This document shows, one piece after another, positions 1-12,954 of a DNA stretch of 64,000 nucleotides. Under the pieces are notes generated by a model. The model saw only the letters and a list, made by a program, of their open reading frames with translations. It made no database searches and was not told the origin of the DNA. The position numbers were made by a program, and so were the translations under genes. The stretch is taken from positions 203,070-267,069 of the forward strand of contig NMRA01000269.1 in NCBI GenBank assembly GCA_002633005.1. The letters are read 5' to 3'. This stretch comes from Phoronis australis (taxonomy: Eukaryota > Phoronida > Phoronidae). Each line of letters opens with the position of its first letter. Position 1 is the stretch's first letter.

Positions 1-3000
1 GCTGTCAAAGTCTGGCTCAGATACTTTCGTGCGTTGGCATGCTTCGGCTCCACCTGTAAGGCTTTATCAAACTCTTCAATAGCCAGAGAGAAAGTCAGTT
101 TGTTTGCATATCTGAAATAGATTAAGAATATATTGTTATTATGCTGAAATATTACTCAACAACCGAAAGTAATATCTTAATTATTTGATCACACCTTAAA
201 GTACAAAACTCTTCATGAAAACATGGAAATAGGCTGCCCAAGTTGTATAGAAATATAGATCACTATAGTGGTAAAATAAAGAGATTTCAAGGCTTTGTCA
301 TACCTGGAAGGTGATTCACAACACAATGTTCATCTTTTCCCACTTACACTGCGCCCTTTCCAACCATAGCATCTACACAAGTGTTGTCCATCTCCAGTGC
401 CTTGTTGAAGTAGGTCATAGCTTCTGGATAATCTTGACGCTTGCATGCTGCAACTCCCAGCGACACACTACACAAAAGATAAAAGAAGTCCATTTAACGT
501 TTTTCATACAGTTCACAAGATATGAAGAATTCTAGTCAGCTGCAAACAACTTAAAACTGAATTCCCATCAATTAATGTATTCATATTCCAAAAAACACAA
601 CCTTTTCAAAGCCCATCTTTTGCTTTGTTCCTTGCGAAGACTTTCGGCAAACTCTGCCTCAGGAATATCATTTCTGAAAAAGACAAGCATCAACAGGAGT
701 TGATAGCCAGGTTGTACAAAAAATTCATCAGTTCAAAATGGCACTCATTTAACTGCGAACACGACCTTTGGCACTTTTACAACAACAGCATTTCCTCAAT
801 TATTACGTACTTTTATGATGTTAAACACGAATGCAAAATTAATCAGTGGTGAGAATTCTGTACTCAACAATCGTAATCAATACCAAATCCACTTGTCAAC
901 TGAAGAGGATGTTCTTAAATACGTGAACCAAACAAACATCAGGTAACCCCTCAATGCTCACTTGTGCAGACCTCTCATCAACGATGCAGGAGCTTGCTCA
1001 GATAGTCCTAAGAGTTTGCTCAAGTACACCACATTACTTGGATTGGCAAAACTAGCCTCTGTCTGGAGGATTTCAGTGTAGGATCTCCCACCAATCAAAG
1101 TGGTTTTTCTGTAATATAAAAACATCAGCAATTGACAGCAATGGATGACGTGAAACTGGAGGATGTCTAGGATGCACATAGGGCCCCGTGCATTGTATAA
1201 AAATTGATGCGTCATTTCCTTACACCTGAAAGATGTAAATTTTGATTTATTCACAAAGCTAACATGAAAACAGCGATTGTGGGATTGTTCTAAAACCCCT
1301 TCGACCCCCACACCCCAGGACTCCCTCTATCAACAACCCCCTAGTCTACACAAGCTCGACTCAATCTGAACCTAGAACAAGAGCTGACTTGCAGGACCAA
1401 CGAGTCTGACCGTGAGCTCGCCTGGCTTTTCCCTTTCTTTTGCAATTAAGAGTCGATGCAGCAAGCTTGAAATCCAAAAACAAACAAAAAACGCGACCAA
1501 ATCAAATCAAAGACCAACCAACGTAACAAACAGTCTTGTTCCCGGCAGAGTGTAATCGTCTCATCTCATGAAGGGCAAATCATTAGTAAGTGTAACGTGG
1601 TCACATTTCATTTGATAAAAATGTTAAGGAGTGGCAATTATATATGAAACTATGAAACCGATTGGCCAGTTCTAAGATAGGATGTTCTGTTGATAGCCAG
1701 ATGCAGACATTATTCTTGGGTCTTACATAACATCGATATTGTGTGTTGAACTACGTAAGAATTCTTTTTTCCTTTTAAAGTCTAGCACAACGATCATCAG
1801 CATCTGTAATCAATTTCAGAGTTGGGTAATATTCAAACGTGACCCACTCAACTTCGCAACTATAATTCCAAACATGCAAATGGCTTTAACAAAATTACAT
1901 TAATATGCAGAGATCGTCACAGACAAAATTCAACTGAAAATGCACAGGAAGGGGCGTCACCACCTGTCACTTGCTAATAACGGAAAAGCAATGACCACTT
2001 CTCTTTATCGCAAGTTCAATCAAAATGCACATGGGTAAGCAATTTTTATTAATAAAGAGAAGTTGCTGCAGCAATATGCATGCTTCAAATACTAGTACAC
2101 GCATGAAAACAAGCAAATGAACAAATTTCCTTCCTGGTTTTGACAGTGACAGTTAAATATGAAGGGATATAACTTGTATCAAGTTGATGAAAGAAGACTG
2201 TGTGTATCCCAGTGATACAATTGGAATGTAACCATTACCTGAAAACAGCCATGAATTGAGTTAGGAAAGATGCTTTTTTACTAATAGCTACCTTGTTCAA
2301 CACTAAAAAATTGATGAGGTGACTTGAATGTTTATTAAAATTATCTGCACCGCAAATACAAAGGAAACACAGCAGTAACTTTTATTGCAGTTGAAAAAGT
2401 ACCAATAACTGTGAAACTTTATACACTGAAGAACTAAAACTTTTGTAAGAAATGCCATCTCTGAAGAGTTTGATTTGATTCAGAAAAAATGAGCAATTTA
2501 TCATTAAATATCCACAGCTTCACCATAACTTGCATCTTAAAACACCTTTTCGTTAAGCTTAGATTCTCAGCTAATCACAATTAACACTGTACAGATACTG
2601 GTAACCAATTAAAATTGACAGCAAACTAACAATTTGCTCTGTTGTGGCCAGGTATAATGTCACACTAGCCATTTCACTTTAGATTTGCAAGCATCAGATT
2701 AGAAGAAGTTCTAGTGTTCACATAAACTGTTGGAAATATTTTTAATGCAAATTAAGAAAGGAAGATTATGTTCTACCGACACTTGCATGAATCACATTAA
2801 AATTTCCTTAACCATCAGAACTACCACCACAATGTGCATGTGTGCATTTTATAAGAAATAATTCATAAAAAGCTGTTCAGAAAGCAACAACAACCACTGT
2901 GAGAATCTATGATCTGACAGCTATTCCAAACCACTACACAGGCATGTATGAGGGAGAAGACTGAAGACATGTTGTACGAGTTCCTTGTCCTGTGCAGTGT

Positions 3001-6000
3001 GCACCAAATATTAGCCAGATTTAACTCAACAAGAATACAACAGGCACAGCTCAATAATCAGGAATATTTATGACACAGTAAGGAAATAGTGTGTTTGACT
3101 TTCCAATAAAACTTACAGTCAATTAACATTATATTAACATTAAAGTGACAACATGATCATGGCAAATGGAAATATTTGAGAACAAAATAAAGATGTTAAG
3201 CACACCGTCTTCAGTCAAATTCTTCTGTTCTGTGCTTCTTCATCCATCTGTTGTTGACAACAACAGAATCTAGAAATAGAAAAGAAATGATTGAAATAGA
3301 TAGCGACTATGAACCTGTGTCTCCATAAAAAACAACTTCTGATTTACGCCACTTGCTGTTATAACACAGACATCAACTTGTTTCTTTCTCAGATGAGAAG
3401 TGATGTCTGTACTTGCAAAGAATGTTATTACACGAGACCACGCTCGACACATAAAATGTCCCACTGAGACATGCCAACTTGCAGAGCCCAGTCTCCAACA
3501 AAAGCCATCAGACCTTTCCAAGACCAGAAATCAGATCTAATTTCACCAAGGAACAATTTGAAAGCAATTTCAAAAGCAAAAGAAGACTAAATCAAAAGTT
3601 GATTTTGTAACGGAAGCAGGTTTACTGTCGTTAAATTATTAAAGCTGTGAAAGATTAAATTTCATTGATTTGGATGGTTAACTAGTGGCTAATAATATAA
3701 AACAAAATAATGAACCACTCACCTTGAACAGTACCCAAATATGCTGCAGCCAATTTCAGAAATGGCAATCAGATCTTGGACCTTGTCCACAATTAAAACC
3801 ACCTCTTTTCACTAGTCAAGTTTTGAAAATCAAAAATAAAGTTAGTTACATTAACCTGACATAAATTCATAGCAAATCCAATAACTAACACAACATGAGG
3901 CAATTATAACCACAAGACGAACAATACAAGCCAAAGACAAAAGGCACTTGTTACAACAAAGTCCTTTAATAGTCAATAAGTGAATCCTCATGAGATTTAC
4001 TAACGTGTTTTCAGACTTGCTAACTTCAACAATATATAAGATTTCTGTCAAAAGTTATGAAAGGTGAGGAGGACCTGGCATTCATTTTCTGTAATTTTGA
4101 AAAATCTTTGGGTCGTGGGCACTTGATTGGTCACTAACTGCCTAAAAAAATTCTAAAAACTGTGTTGATGATTTCACCACAAAAAGATCCTGAGAATTAT
4201 AGCATTGTTCAGATAACACTCCTTACCTGTCATACAGTACGAGTTGTGTAGTTGGAAAATTAATAAATCTTTTAATACGTTTCTGAACTTGACCCAACAT
4301 ATTCAGGATTGGTGACAGAAAAGATTATTATTTTCTAATATCAGAGTTCATACCTGCCTACTGGCCAAAACGATGTTTAGCATTCTTTGAGGTTGACTTA
4401 AGGGTGAACTTCTGCTTATTTCAAGCCTCATCAAAATACTTGGGAGTGTTTGACAAGAACTAATAAAGAAAAGACAGTTAATGTCATTTACCTGAAGTGA
4501 ACAGGAAAATCTTCATCAGAGACCAGACCGAGTTTTACACGTTCCATTTTTGAAGGCAGTATTTTGGTATCCATGGAGACAGTCAACTTTTCTTCAACTC
4601 TATCAATGTCCATCAGAGTAACTCGGACTTTGTCTTTTATACTGAACGCCTCTATGGGGTTCTCGTGGGCAAAGCAGCGGGGCAGTTCACGCACTGGACA
4701 AAAAGCCTTAAACAACAACTAAAAGTAAACTGAAGAAAACAAAATCAATGCGATGTTAAACCTAAGAAGGTACAGACAACCCAAATTTGGCAGCTATGGT
4801 CAACGACATTCACAGATCAGCAAAAGTAGAGATTCAAAAGTATTACAAAAAAGATATTGGTTATGAAATGTACTACTTTGAGAGGAATGTCCAGAATTAA
4901 ATCTAATATTATACCAAGATCAGAACATTAAAGTACAACTAAAAATAAACTCACGGGCAATGCAAGTACAATCTGATAAGGAAAGGCTCGAGAATATTCA
5001 AACAGAAAATCCCAAGGCGAACTTGACAATCTAAAATTAGCAACACCAAGTAGTGCAGCAGTTGGTAGAAAAAAGATAAGCCTACCAACAACTTCATATG
5101 CAGGATGTCCCTGGCCTTGCCACCATCCAGACAGAGGATGAGAAGAGTCAATCCAGACTCCTGTACCGCTGCCACCACACCCATCAACAGGTCAAACTTC
5201 TCCAGTGACTAACAGGGAAGAAAAGGGAGTACAGAAAGAGGTAACCACTACAGTTCTAGAACAGGGTATGTCACCGACGTACCACAGGCTCTGTTTCATG
5301 AATAGTGACTTAAGATAGAAATTTTGACTTACACTCCACACAACGGTTTCCGAGAAATAATTACATTCGTGCAATAGTACAAAGCCTCTGAGAATATACA
5401 CATAATTGCTACTAACTGTGGTAATTTCTATAAATTATTTCTAGAATGTGACATGCTCAAAATTACTTGGCTAAACCCTTTTACAGAAATTGTGAAGTGG
5501 GGGTCAGGTTTTTGGTATGTGCACTTTGTTGTGTTGCCATTATAATCCCAACTACAGACAGGTTTGTTACTTGTCAGGACAAAGAAAAGCTTATGACCAA
5601 CAGATGGGGGCACTACTTGAAAATGGTGTCATTGCAACTGTCAACCATTTGGTGTGATATTGTTACATGTACGTGGTGAATTTACTAATCAATATTAAGG
5701 TTAACGCTAAACACCTTGCTGAGTGTTGCTAAGTAAGGTACACTACTAAGTAATCAATGTCTGGAATAAAATCTTCAAGACTTGAGATGAAACCTAAGTA
5801 GCAAAGTGTGGGCTTTACACCCAGACTATACCTGAAATAAATGCTTCCTACATGATCGGTCTGGTACTCCCATGAAGGCTTCCACAGGAGGCATCACGGC
5901 ATAGTGTTCTACAATTACATTTTATCAAACCTTAAAAAGTGGCTTCCAGCAAGTAATCAAACATGCCTGCCATTTAATTACAAGGAACTTTTTGACTTTC

Positions 6001-7719
6001 AAACCCTGAAATACCACAGGGATAATTAAAAGCTGTATTTCACCCAGCTTCGCTTGGTTAAAACAGAATTCAAATTAAGTCTTTTGCTCTTATAAAATCA
6101 GTCTCACAATATTCCTTTCCGTGACAGGAGTCCATTTCCATTATCAACTCAAGTGACTGGCAATGCGTATGTGTGCCATTTTTGATTTTGCAATTTTAGA
6201 GTTGGCCAACCCCAATGACCTTTGACACATTTCCTGGGTCACTGATGCTTTCAATGCTCTTGTTAGTAACAGAAACGGATTCCTTTCATGCTAAGGAATT
6301 ATTAAGACCCAACTTTTATGAGCGTAAAGGTTCAATTCGATTTCCGTGTTTTCACCAGCCACTGAGCGAAATGCAACTTTAAAGTAATAAACAACACACA
6401 AAAAGGTTTTCAAAACAAATTAATAATTCAATACCGTTGTACCTATAAAGTAAAGGTTCAATCTCAAACACCTTAAACACTAACTACAGTTGAGTAGTAC
6501 CGTATCTAGTAGCTGTGGCTCACCAGCAGATGACACCATGCTGGATTTGTTTACAATGACTGGTCAGCATATTTCTCAACACAACTAATAACATTGCTGT
6601 AACATGATAACATTTTCGGACAGATCAGGTGGTGGTCAGGACAGTGGTGCGGCTCTTGTCCTAACAAAGGCAAACAAATGGCAAACTGTTGTTGTAGATT
6701 AAATTCAAACAACTATAAACAACCACGCCTTGTTTGACATTCTCACCCATGCACCATAGTTTTATCCACATTTTAGGTCATTTTGGATGCCTGAAGACCA
6801 ATCTTGGTTTACCTTTGAATATCAATTCTTAATACTTGTCACTAGACTAGCATGTATTCATGTACAAGTACACATAATTACCATCTCTGTCAGCATCTTC
6901 AATAAAATAGTCTTCAATATTTGGAACTGGTCTAAATAAAATGTCAGACTTTTTGGCAACAAAAGCCTGCACCTTCTGATTAATTTCAGCATCTTGTCTA
7001 CAAAATAGCATCATACATGAATTTGAAGCCGTAGTAAATAAACTACTCAAAAGTATCAATTAGCCATGATAGGATATGGATGACTGTTGACGGGGACACA
7101 AACCAGATACGGATTACTAGACAAGTATCATAGCAACATGGCACTGTTAAGAAGTACACATAAAGACACTTTAGTATATGGAGATATGAATCAAATAGCA
7201 AATTAAAAATAACAGATAAAATGATCATAGCACAGTAGCGCGACAACCCCCTTCTTTTCAAATGACTCACACGGACATGTATCAAGGTGGCTGGTAATAG
7301 GATGCACACCAATGTTGCACATTGAACAACTGAACAGAAAGACAGGTATCAAAGGTAACCGAGAAATGCTCAAAGGGATTCACCAATCATAACATCACAC
7401 TTGTCCATGTTTCATTAGAATGTAAGCTTATTATAAACAAAAGAACAAAAGAAATGCATTTTTAAACGCATTAAAAATGGTTCAATTCTAAACTTGTCAT
7501 TGACAGCCCTACGACAAAGCAGGTAGCTCTGGAGACCTACTGAATACAAAAGGTTTTCTTGAAAACCAATTATTTGTTGAGCTACTACCTAAATCCTGAC
7601 AAGGGTGACTGCTGGGCACTCATATGTCCAATGTTTGGCGAGGCTTGCTCTTGGTAGAGTCGCTCTAACAAGCCGTTTCCATGGTAACCGACAGCACGTT
7701 CCAGAAGTTGATGGTTCAT
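1..7719 (-). CDS. TTC14: TTC14 (tetratricopeptide repeat protein 14), 5' nine coding exons, partial at window edge
   Basis: Coding exons in transcript order: 7719-7589, 6997-6882, 5908-5832, 5208-5086, 4718-4492, 1108-962, 673-602, 467-348 and 111-1; about 374 residues are inside the window. All junctions are GT...AG and in phase. The order follows vertebrate TTC14: a short N-terminus with MNHQLLERAV, a KKSDILF helix, the block HYAVMPPVEAFM, an S1-type RNA-binding region (about residues 109-225, CLDGGKARDILHM then DIDRVEEKLTVSM), the motif PASLMRGL, a basic SLRKEQSKRWALK segment, then two TPRs ending in HANARKYLSQTL. The low-complexity Lys/Ser/Arg C-terminus of the family lies beyond base 1. 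The family is thought to bind RNA, but its exact role is poorly defined. The longest intron (4491-1109) shows no other gene. Start: an ATG that gives the family N-terminus and splices in phase 2 to exon 2. Identity is strong; exon ends are by eye. Confidence 0.93.
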
Positions 7720-9195
7720 TGTACAGCGGTCAGGTACTGATGATGAATCAATCTGTGATCAAATCTAAACAAACAGCAAATTATATTTATAAAAGCATTG
7801 TACGTATACAACTTTTAACTTGACAATCAAAATGGTCATGTTTATTCTATAAAGAATAGTAAACTTATAATCTCATGAACCAGTCTTCTTTCAGTAGAGT
7901 TGATGGCAAAAGTCCATTTTAGCGGTGCCTCAGTTTGAGAAGCAGGTGTGCATTCCACAGACAAGACACTCAAGAGTATAGAAAGAGTGAGCAGAGATTT
8001 TGCTATGCATAATACGATATCTTGCTTTCAGGAGAGTATTAGGTTTGTAACGGAACACAGCTCAATTTTCATCCACTGAATAAGTTATTGCATGATTCTC
8101 AAACTCAGCGATCACTAAAAGTGACTATTGTTGACTTGTTCACAGAATACCCTTACATCAGGGGAAATTATTGTAACTGAGCACATGGACACACTATGAT
8201 GCCTTGTTAAAGTGGCACTTCATTGTGAGTCATTTCTGTATTCGTAAGCTTATTACAACTTCTGATTAACTGAGATTTTGGAAGGAATTAAATACATCGA
8301 CGGCCTCCTAAGGTGTCCCTCTATGCGCAAAAGGTATTTATAACCTGACTTTGATGTGTTAGTCAGCGCGAAGCATAATTCGCCGAAAAGCTTCCGGCGT
8401 ATGAAGCGCCTGTAGGAGATCCATCGTCCTACTGTCTAGATTCTGAGTGGCGTTATAACATAAACTTGGGAAAACAAATATTTGTGAACATGTGAATAGG
8501 CAGGGGTGATTTTTCTAATCTAAGTATGTTTCACAACAACTCCGAGCCTTCACTTCGTGAACAGCTTTTACTTGTTATGTTAAATTGTTAGTGTTGCCGA
8601 TGCAGGTTAGCCAGCGCGCGGTCGCACTTGCAAAGATCACTGATCATAGTCATCTTTAGGAACACTTACACGTGTTCCAACACTAGCCAAATAAAGCAGT
8701 CCCTTACATTCCAATCGTGCAGCGGAATTCGGTTCGTCTTTTTGATGTGTTCTGTTTAAGTGCATTAGCATGAAAACAATACATTTATGCTTTAAATAAA
8801 CCTACCACAAAACACGAATTTACGACGGCCATGTTTTTCGTTTTATTATCTCTAAAAGGAAAGAACGGTGACAGGGGAAATGACTCCCATGTTTCGTTGT
8901 ATTCAAGGCTGGGGAACTTGGATGTAGGCCTTCAGACTAATGGACAACATGCACGCACTCAGACTAAAAAATGGGGGCTCGAATTTTTGAGGATGTGGAG
9001 CTTTTACTAAAAAACGGGGTACGTTCAGAGCTATGAATTGTCCATTCGCCGAATTTTGGTAGTTCCTGCTTTTGTCTCGTTTTCTATACTTTAGTCAGGA
9101 CTTTCTGTTTCTCTGAGGCGGACCTTTTTGCCCACTTCGCCAAAATGGGGGCTTCCCCCTGGGTGCGCGCATAACACAGGTAGGCAGCCAGGAAA

Positions 9196-9362
9196 CATAA
9201 AGACAGACAGTCAAACAAATAGACAGACAGATACGTAGCGGGAAAAGGGCGGTCTCAGATAGATAGACAAAAAATAGGTACTTATATATAGATCGGACGA
9301 ATGAAAAGATGGATGCCGGAACGACTGGATAGGCAGACTGACGTACAAACAGACAGACAGAC
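9196..9362. repeat. Degenerate tetranucleotide repeat (GACA/GATA type)
   Basis: Several runs of agacagacag, tagatagaca and cagacagacag separated by diverged sequence; an old microsatellite. Confidence 0.6.
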
Positions 9363-10497
9363 AGTGAATAGTGTTGACGGTTCTCTCGTTGCTTGCTTGA
9401 TCCTCAGTAGCTCGGTCATTATTACAAAATAACAAGCGGTCGGATTTTAAAGTTAAAAATCGCTGAAAAACAAGTAATACAAAGAACAGTTTCTGCGGAA
9501 TAACTTGAAAACAGGCGAAAATAATTTGAAATTCTTTGTAAAGGGGCAGCTCGCTGTTCTCCGGTCTCCATATCCCTTCGTCCCACTGTTCCTCAGTCCT
9601 AACGTTCCCCCGTCTCTATGTTCCCGCCATACCATTCTCCGAGCAGATTCCCCGGCCAGATATTCCTTCCCCACCCCAAACATAATTCATCCTGTTACCA
9701 GGTATTTTTACAGTGTGTTCATAAAGGAGAGCACGCCTCCTTCGTTGGTATGGCAAGACATGAACGTAGCTCATTTCCCTTATATGGAAAATATGACCTT
9801 TGACCTTTGATGTAAACAAAACAATGGCGACTTCAAGCAGCAGCCAGTCCGATTAAGAGGCAATTGATGCAAGTTATAACTGTTCAAAATCAGTTATAAA
9901 GGTATCGTAGAATTCAAATATATTCTAAAATGCACTTGGAAATCTTTTAGCGGAATTGCTGTCGACATCCGATTCGGAGTGCTATCACAAGTCACATGAT
10001 ATCACAAGTCACATGAAAATCTGTTGTGGTATCCATCTTGCCAGTCAGCTGTTTGTCGAATGGCTGAGCGCATGCGCACATTGATCATAAGTCGGAGGGA
10101 GATTAGAAACTCTATGGTGACTACAGAGTTTTTAGCGCGTATTTCATAAATCATTAATTTTGTGTTGTTTTTTCTGAAAATTCCCTCACAGGGGAAGGTG
10201 AACAACTCTAGACGTTGCGAGGTGATACTTTCGTCAGGGACTGTTTAAAATATATTTTGACGAGATTTCCCGTTCTATACCTCTTTAAAGGTTGCGTCTG
10301 AGGCCCATGAACCCATGCAAGTGCGTCCAAACGGTAAACGAAAAAACACTAAACTTTCTGAAAAAGCGCATTATATATGCTGCATGTTTGTGCTTGCGTG
10401 TTACAAGTGGGACACTTCAGATTATATTTGGATAGTGCTTGTGGAAATTCAAGTAAAGCAATTTCTTCAAGATGACAGTTAAGTGTTAAGACGCTTG

Positions 10498-10650
10498 CAA
10501 GGGTGATCCAGGATTTTGAGTTGGGGGGCAGGGCAGAGTATTAGCCATGTTTTTGCTCGTCAGACATTCGCAACCCCGAAGTGCCAAATGGAATACGGGA
10601 GAATTTTAGGGGAGCATGGCCCCCTTGCCCCCCCCCCNAATCTGCCACTG
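10498..10650 (+). mobile_element. MITE family A, copy 1
   Basis: About 153 bases with ends related to CAGTGGCGGATCC and its complement (right end AATCTGCCACTG), and the core ATTTTGAGTT, CAGAGTATTAGCCA, TGCCAAATGGAAT, GCATGGCCCCCTTGCCCC. A 5-base direct repeat GCTTG (10493-10497 and 10651-10655) fits a target-site duplication. It has no coding capacity. Two other copies lie in this window. Confidence 0.8.
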
Positions 10651-11303
10651 GCTTGAGCAGTTTTGAATTTCAGTTGTATCCAAGCAATACCATTGGTTAA
10701 TATCAGCATGATTGCGCTTTTCTCTTGTTGAATTATTCTTGTTGCGATAACTGTTTCACATAACCTGGGGTTGTAACACGTTGCATGTCACTTTATGGGT
10801 ATATTATTAAATAAAGGTTTTCAACCGGGACGTGGAATATAAGAGATGCGGTCGCGTTAGTAATTTCGTAAATACATTTACATTCAGAGAGTACGAGAAA
10901 GGTAGACGGAAAATTATAAATATTAACTGTCGTCCTGTTGTGTTTCAACGAGACTTGTATTAGAGAGGACATTCTGCCGAATTGTACTGTTAAGTATAAT
11001 TCAGCTTTAAACGTATTAAAATACCTTTAAAGCCGATATATTGTTATTTTTCCACTAGCGGAATATTGAAATTTTTACATGTGGGTTTGAAGTGGTATAT
11101 TATGACCATAGTACTAGAGGAACTGTAGCCTGTAATTGATGTTGTCCATGTTTATGCATCATTATATCGCATGACAGTTATTAAAAGTCCAACCACAAAT
11201 AACAGATGTGATGATTAAAGATAATTCGCTTCTTGGACGGAACGAGCCATTTTATAGACGCTTTTTAAAGCCTTTCTGTACATATGAAAATGGTACCCTC
11301 TCT

Positions 11304-11465
11304 CAGCGGCGCCTTAGAGGGGGGCAAGGGGGCCATGCCCGCATCCTCTAAAATTCTCCCAGACCCCATTTGGCAGTTCGGGGGTGGGAATGTGTGACGG
11401 GCAAAATCCTGGCTAAAACTCTCCCCTGCCCCCCTCCCCAACTCAAAATCCTAGATCCGCCTCTG
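11304..11465 (-). mobile_element. MITE family A, copy 2 (inverted relative to copy 1)
   Basis: Reverse-strand copy of the element at 10498-10650, with ends CAGCGGCGCC and CAGAGGCGGATC and the same core blocks. About 650 bases separate it from copy 1, so the two could pair as a hairpin in RNA or single-stranded DNA. No clear target duplication is seen. Confidence 0.8.
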
Positions 11466-11640
11466 ACTTTGTATGAATTTTAACAGGAAAAGAAGCCATA
11501 TCTTGTGGAATTTTATTGTAAAAGGCAGTTTCGGAGAATTTATATGCTCGTTGAAATACGGGAAATTTATTTTACATGGATTTCGACAGTAAGAAGACAA
11601 TTGTTGTTTTGCTGAAGTTTACGTAACTCATATCACACCT

Positions 11641-11663
11641 ACACACACACACACGGCACACAC
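11641..11663. repeat. Short CA dinucleotide repeat
   Basis: Interrupted run of AC units. Confidence 0.7.
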
Positions 11664-12382
11664 AGCATCAGGCCTGACGCGACCGGACAGCAGATAGTTG
11701 GAAATTTAACTTCTCACTCTGGTTGCAATATGAAACAACTAAAGCTGAAAGGTTTCAAAAGTTTCATTCTTTTTTATATTCGACATTAAACGGAGATCAA
11801 TATTTTAGAAACGGCCAACTTCCCCGGGCTCTAACAATAATTCCTGTTACAAACAAGAAGGCCTTTGCATGATTAGTCCTAGCGACCGCAAGTAAATTGG
11901 CCAGAGCAAAGAGAACTTGGTTGTCTTAAAACCAATTCTGCTTATGATCTTTCTAAATCACTAACTTTTGGTTTAGGCTACTTTCCTGTATAAAACTAGT
12001 CTCAAGTTGTTCTTTAGTCGGAATAGATGTAATTGCGGTTGTAGGTGGCTCGTTATTACTTGTGACCACGCTCTACAGCTGGGCTTTTGACGCCGGCGAT
12101 AAATTTAATACCTAGTTGCAGGCATGTTACGTGTCTTGTTATGCATCGACCATGGCTCCAGATAATAACGGCGTGTCAGTTATATCGAATCCCAGACACC
12201 TCTTCTCCAAATTGAGACCAGGGTTGATAGCACTTGGTGCTCTAAATCAACAGTTCATTTGATTGACGGAGGGCGAATTTGTAACAGCTTTATGTGTCAG
12301 TCTCGTTAGTGCGCCAGTTTCTGTAGTAAATTACCTCAGGCGTACATGTTATTGTAATAAATAGAAGAGAAAACTCATCACA

Positions 12383-12520
12383 ATTGTTGTTATTGTTATT
12401 ATTACCATTGTCATTATCATCGTTAGTATTATCACTATCGTTATTGTTGTTATTGTTATTAATATTATTAATAATATTAATATTAATATTATAATCATAA
12501 TTCTCATTCTTATTAATATT
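12383..12520. repeat. Trinucleotide (GTT/ATT) microsatellite
   Basis: Dense ATT, GTT and ATC units. It produces a false Asn-rich open frame on the minus strand. Confidence 0.75.
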
Positions 12521-12954
12521 ATAAGTAGTAGTCACTGCAGTTTCTAACACTTCTATCGTCATTGTTAACGTTAATTCCAAATGGCATTTGCTAGTCAGGT
12601 ACCTTCTTTTGAAAGAATGCTTATCATAACCAGGAAGTCAAACCATTGCTTACAACGCAGGTCTAACACTGGTACAATATCAAAAACTACAAAAGGGAAT
12701 ATGTGAAGTTTAAGTAAATCGTGTCCGCTGTTGTGTTTGATGTACGGGCAATTGTAATTTACAGTTGCAGCCGTGCTTTCAATTTGCCATAGTTGCTAAG
12801 GTTACACAGATCAAGCATCACTATTGGCTTATCTGATCGTTGTAATCCTAACTGCACTTGTGTAAACAAGGTCAGATCCGGTCTGGGGAGCCAACTGACA
12901 GTTGTAGACATTGGCCCCATAGTGGTGATTCATTCTCAGCTCGACTTCTGAAAG

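Larger units (their letters stand above)
7720..12954. other. Intergenic region between divergent TTC14 and the LN-LE-LE gene
   Basis: I find no coding exon. Any TTC14 5' UTR exons and the promoters of both genes should lie here but no TATA box or clear start site can be picked. It holds degenerate tetranucleotide repeats near 9200-9360, two inverted MITE copies (10498-10650, 11304-11465), a short CA run at 11641-11663 and a trinucleotide tract at 12383-12520. A single N at 10638 lies in a run of C and looks like a sequencing ambiguity. Confidence 0.6.

Noticed and set aside
8359-8424. Minus-strand ATG with MDLLQALHTPEAFRR, a possible first exon of TTC14
   Set aside because: It reaches a stop with no in-frame donor. 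The ATG at 7719 gives a clear TTC14 N-terminus and splices in phase to exon 2.
12290-12580. Asn-rich open frame on the minus strand
   Set aside because: Product of the trinucleotide repeat at 12383-12520.
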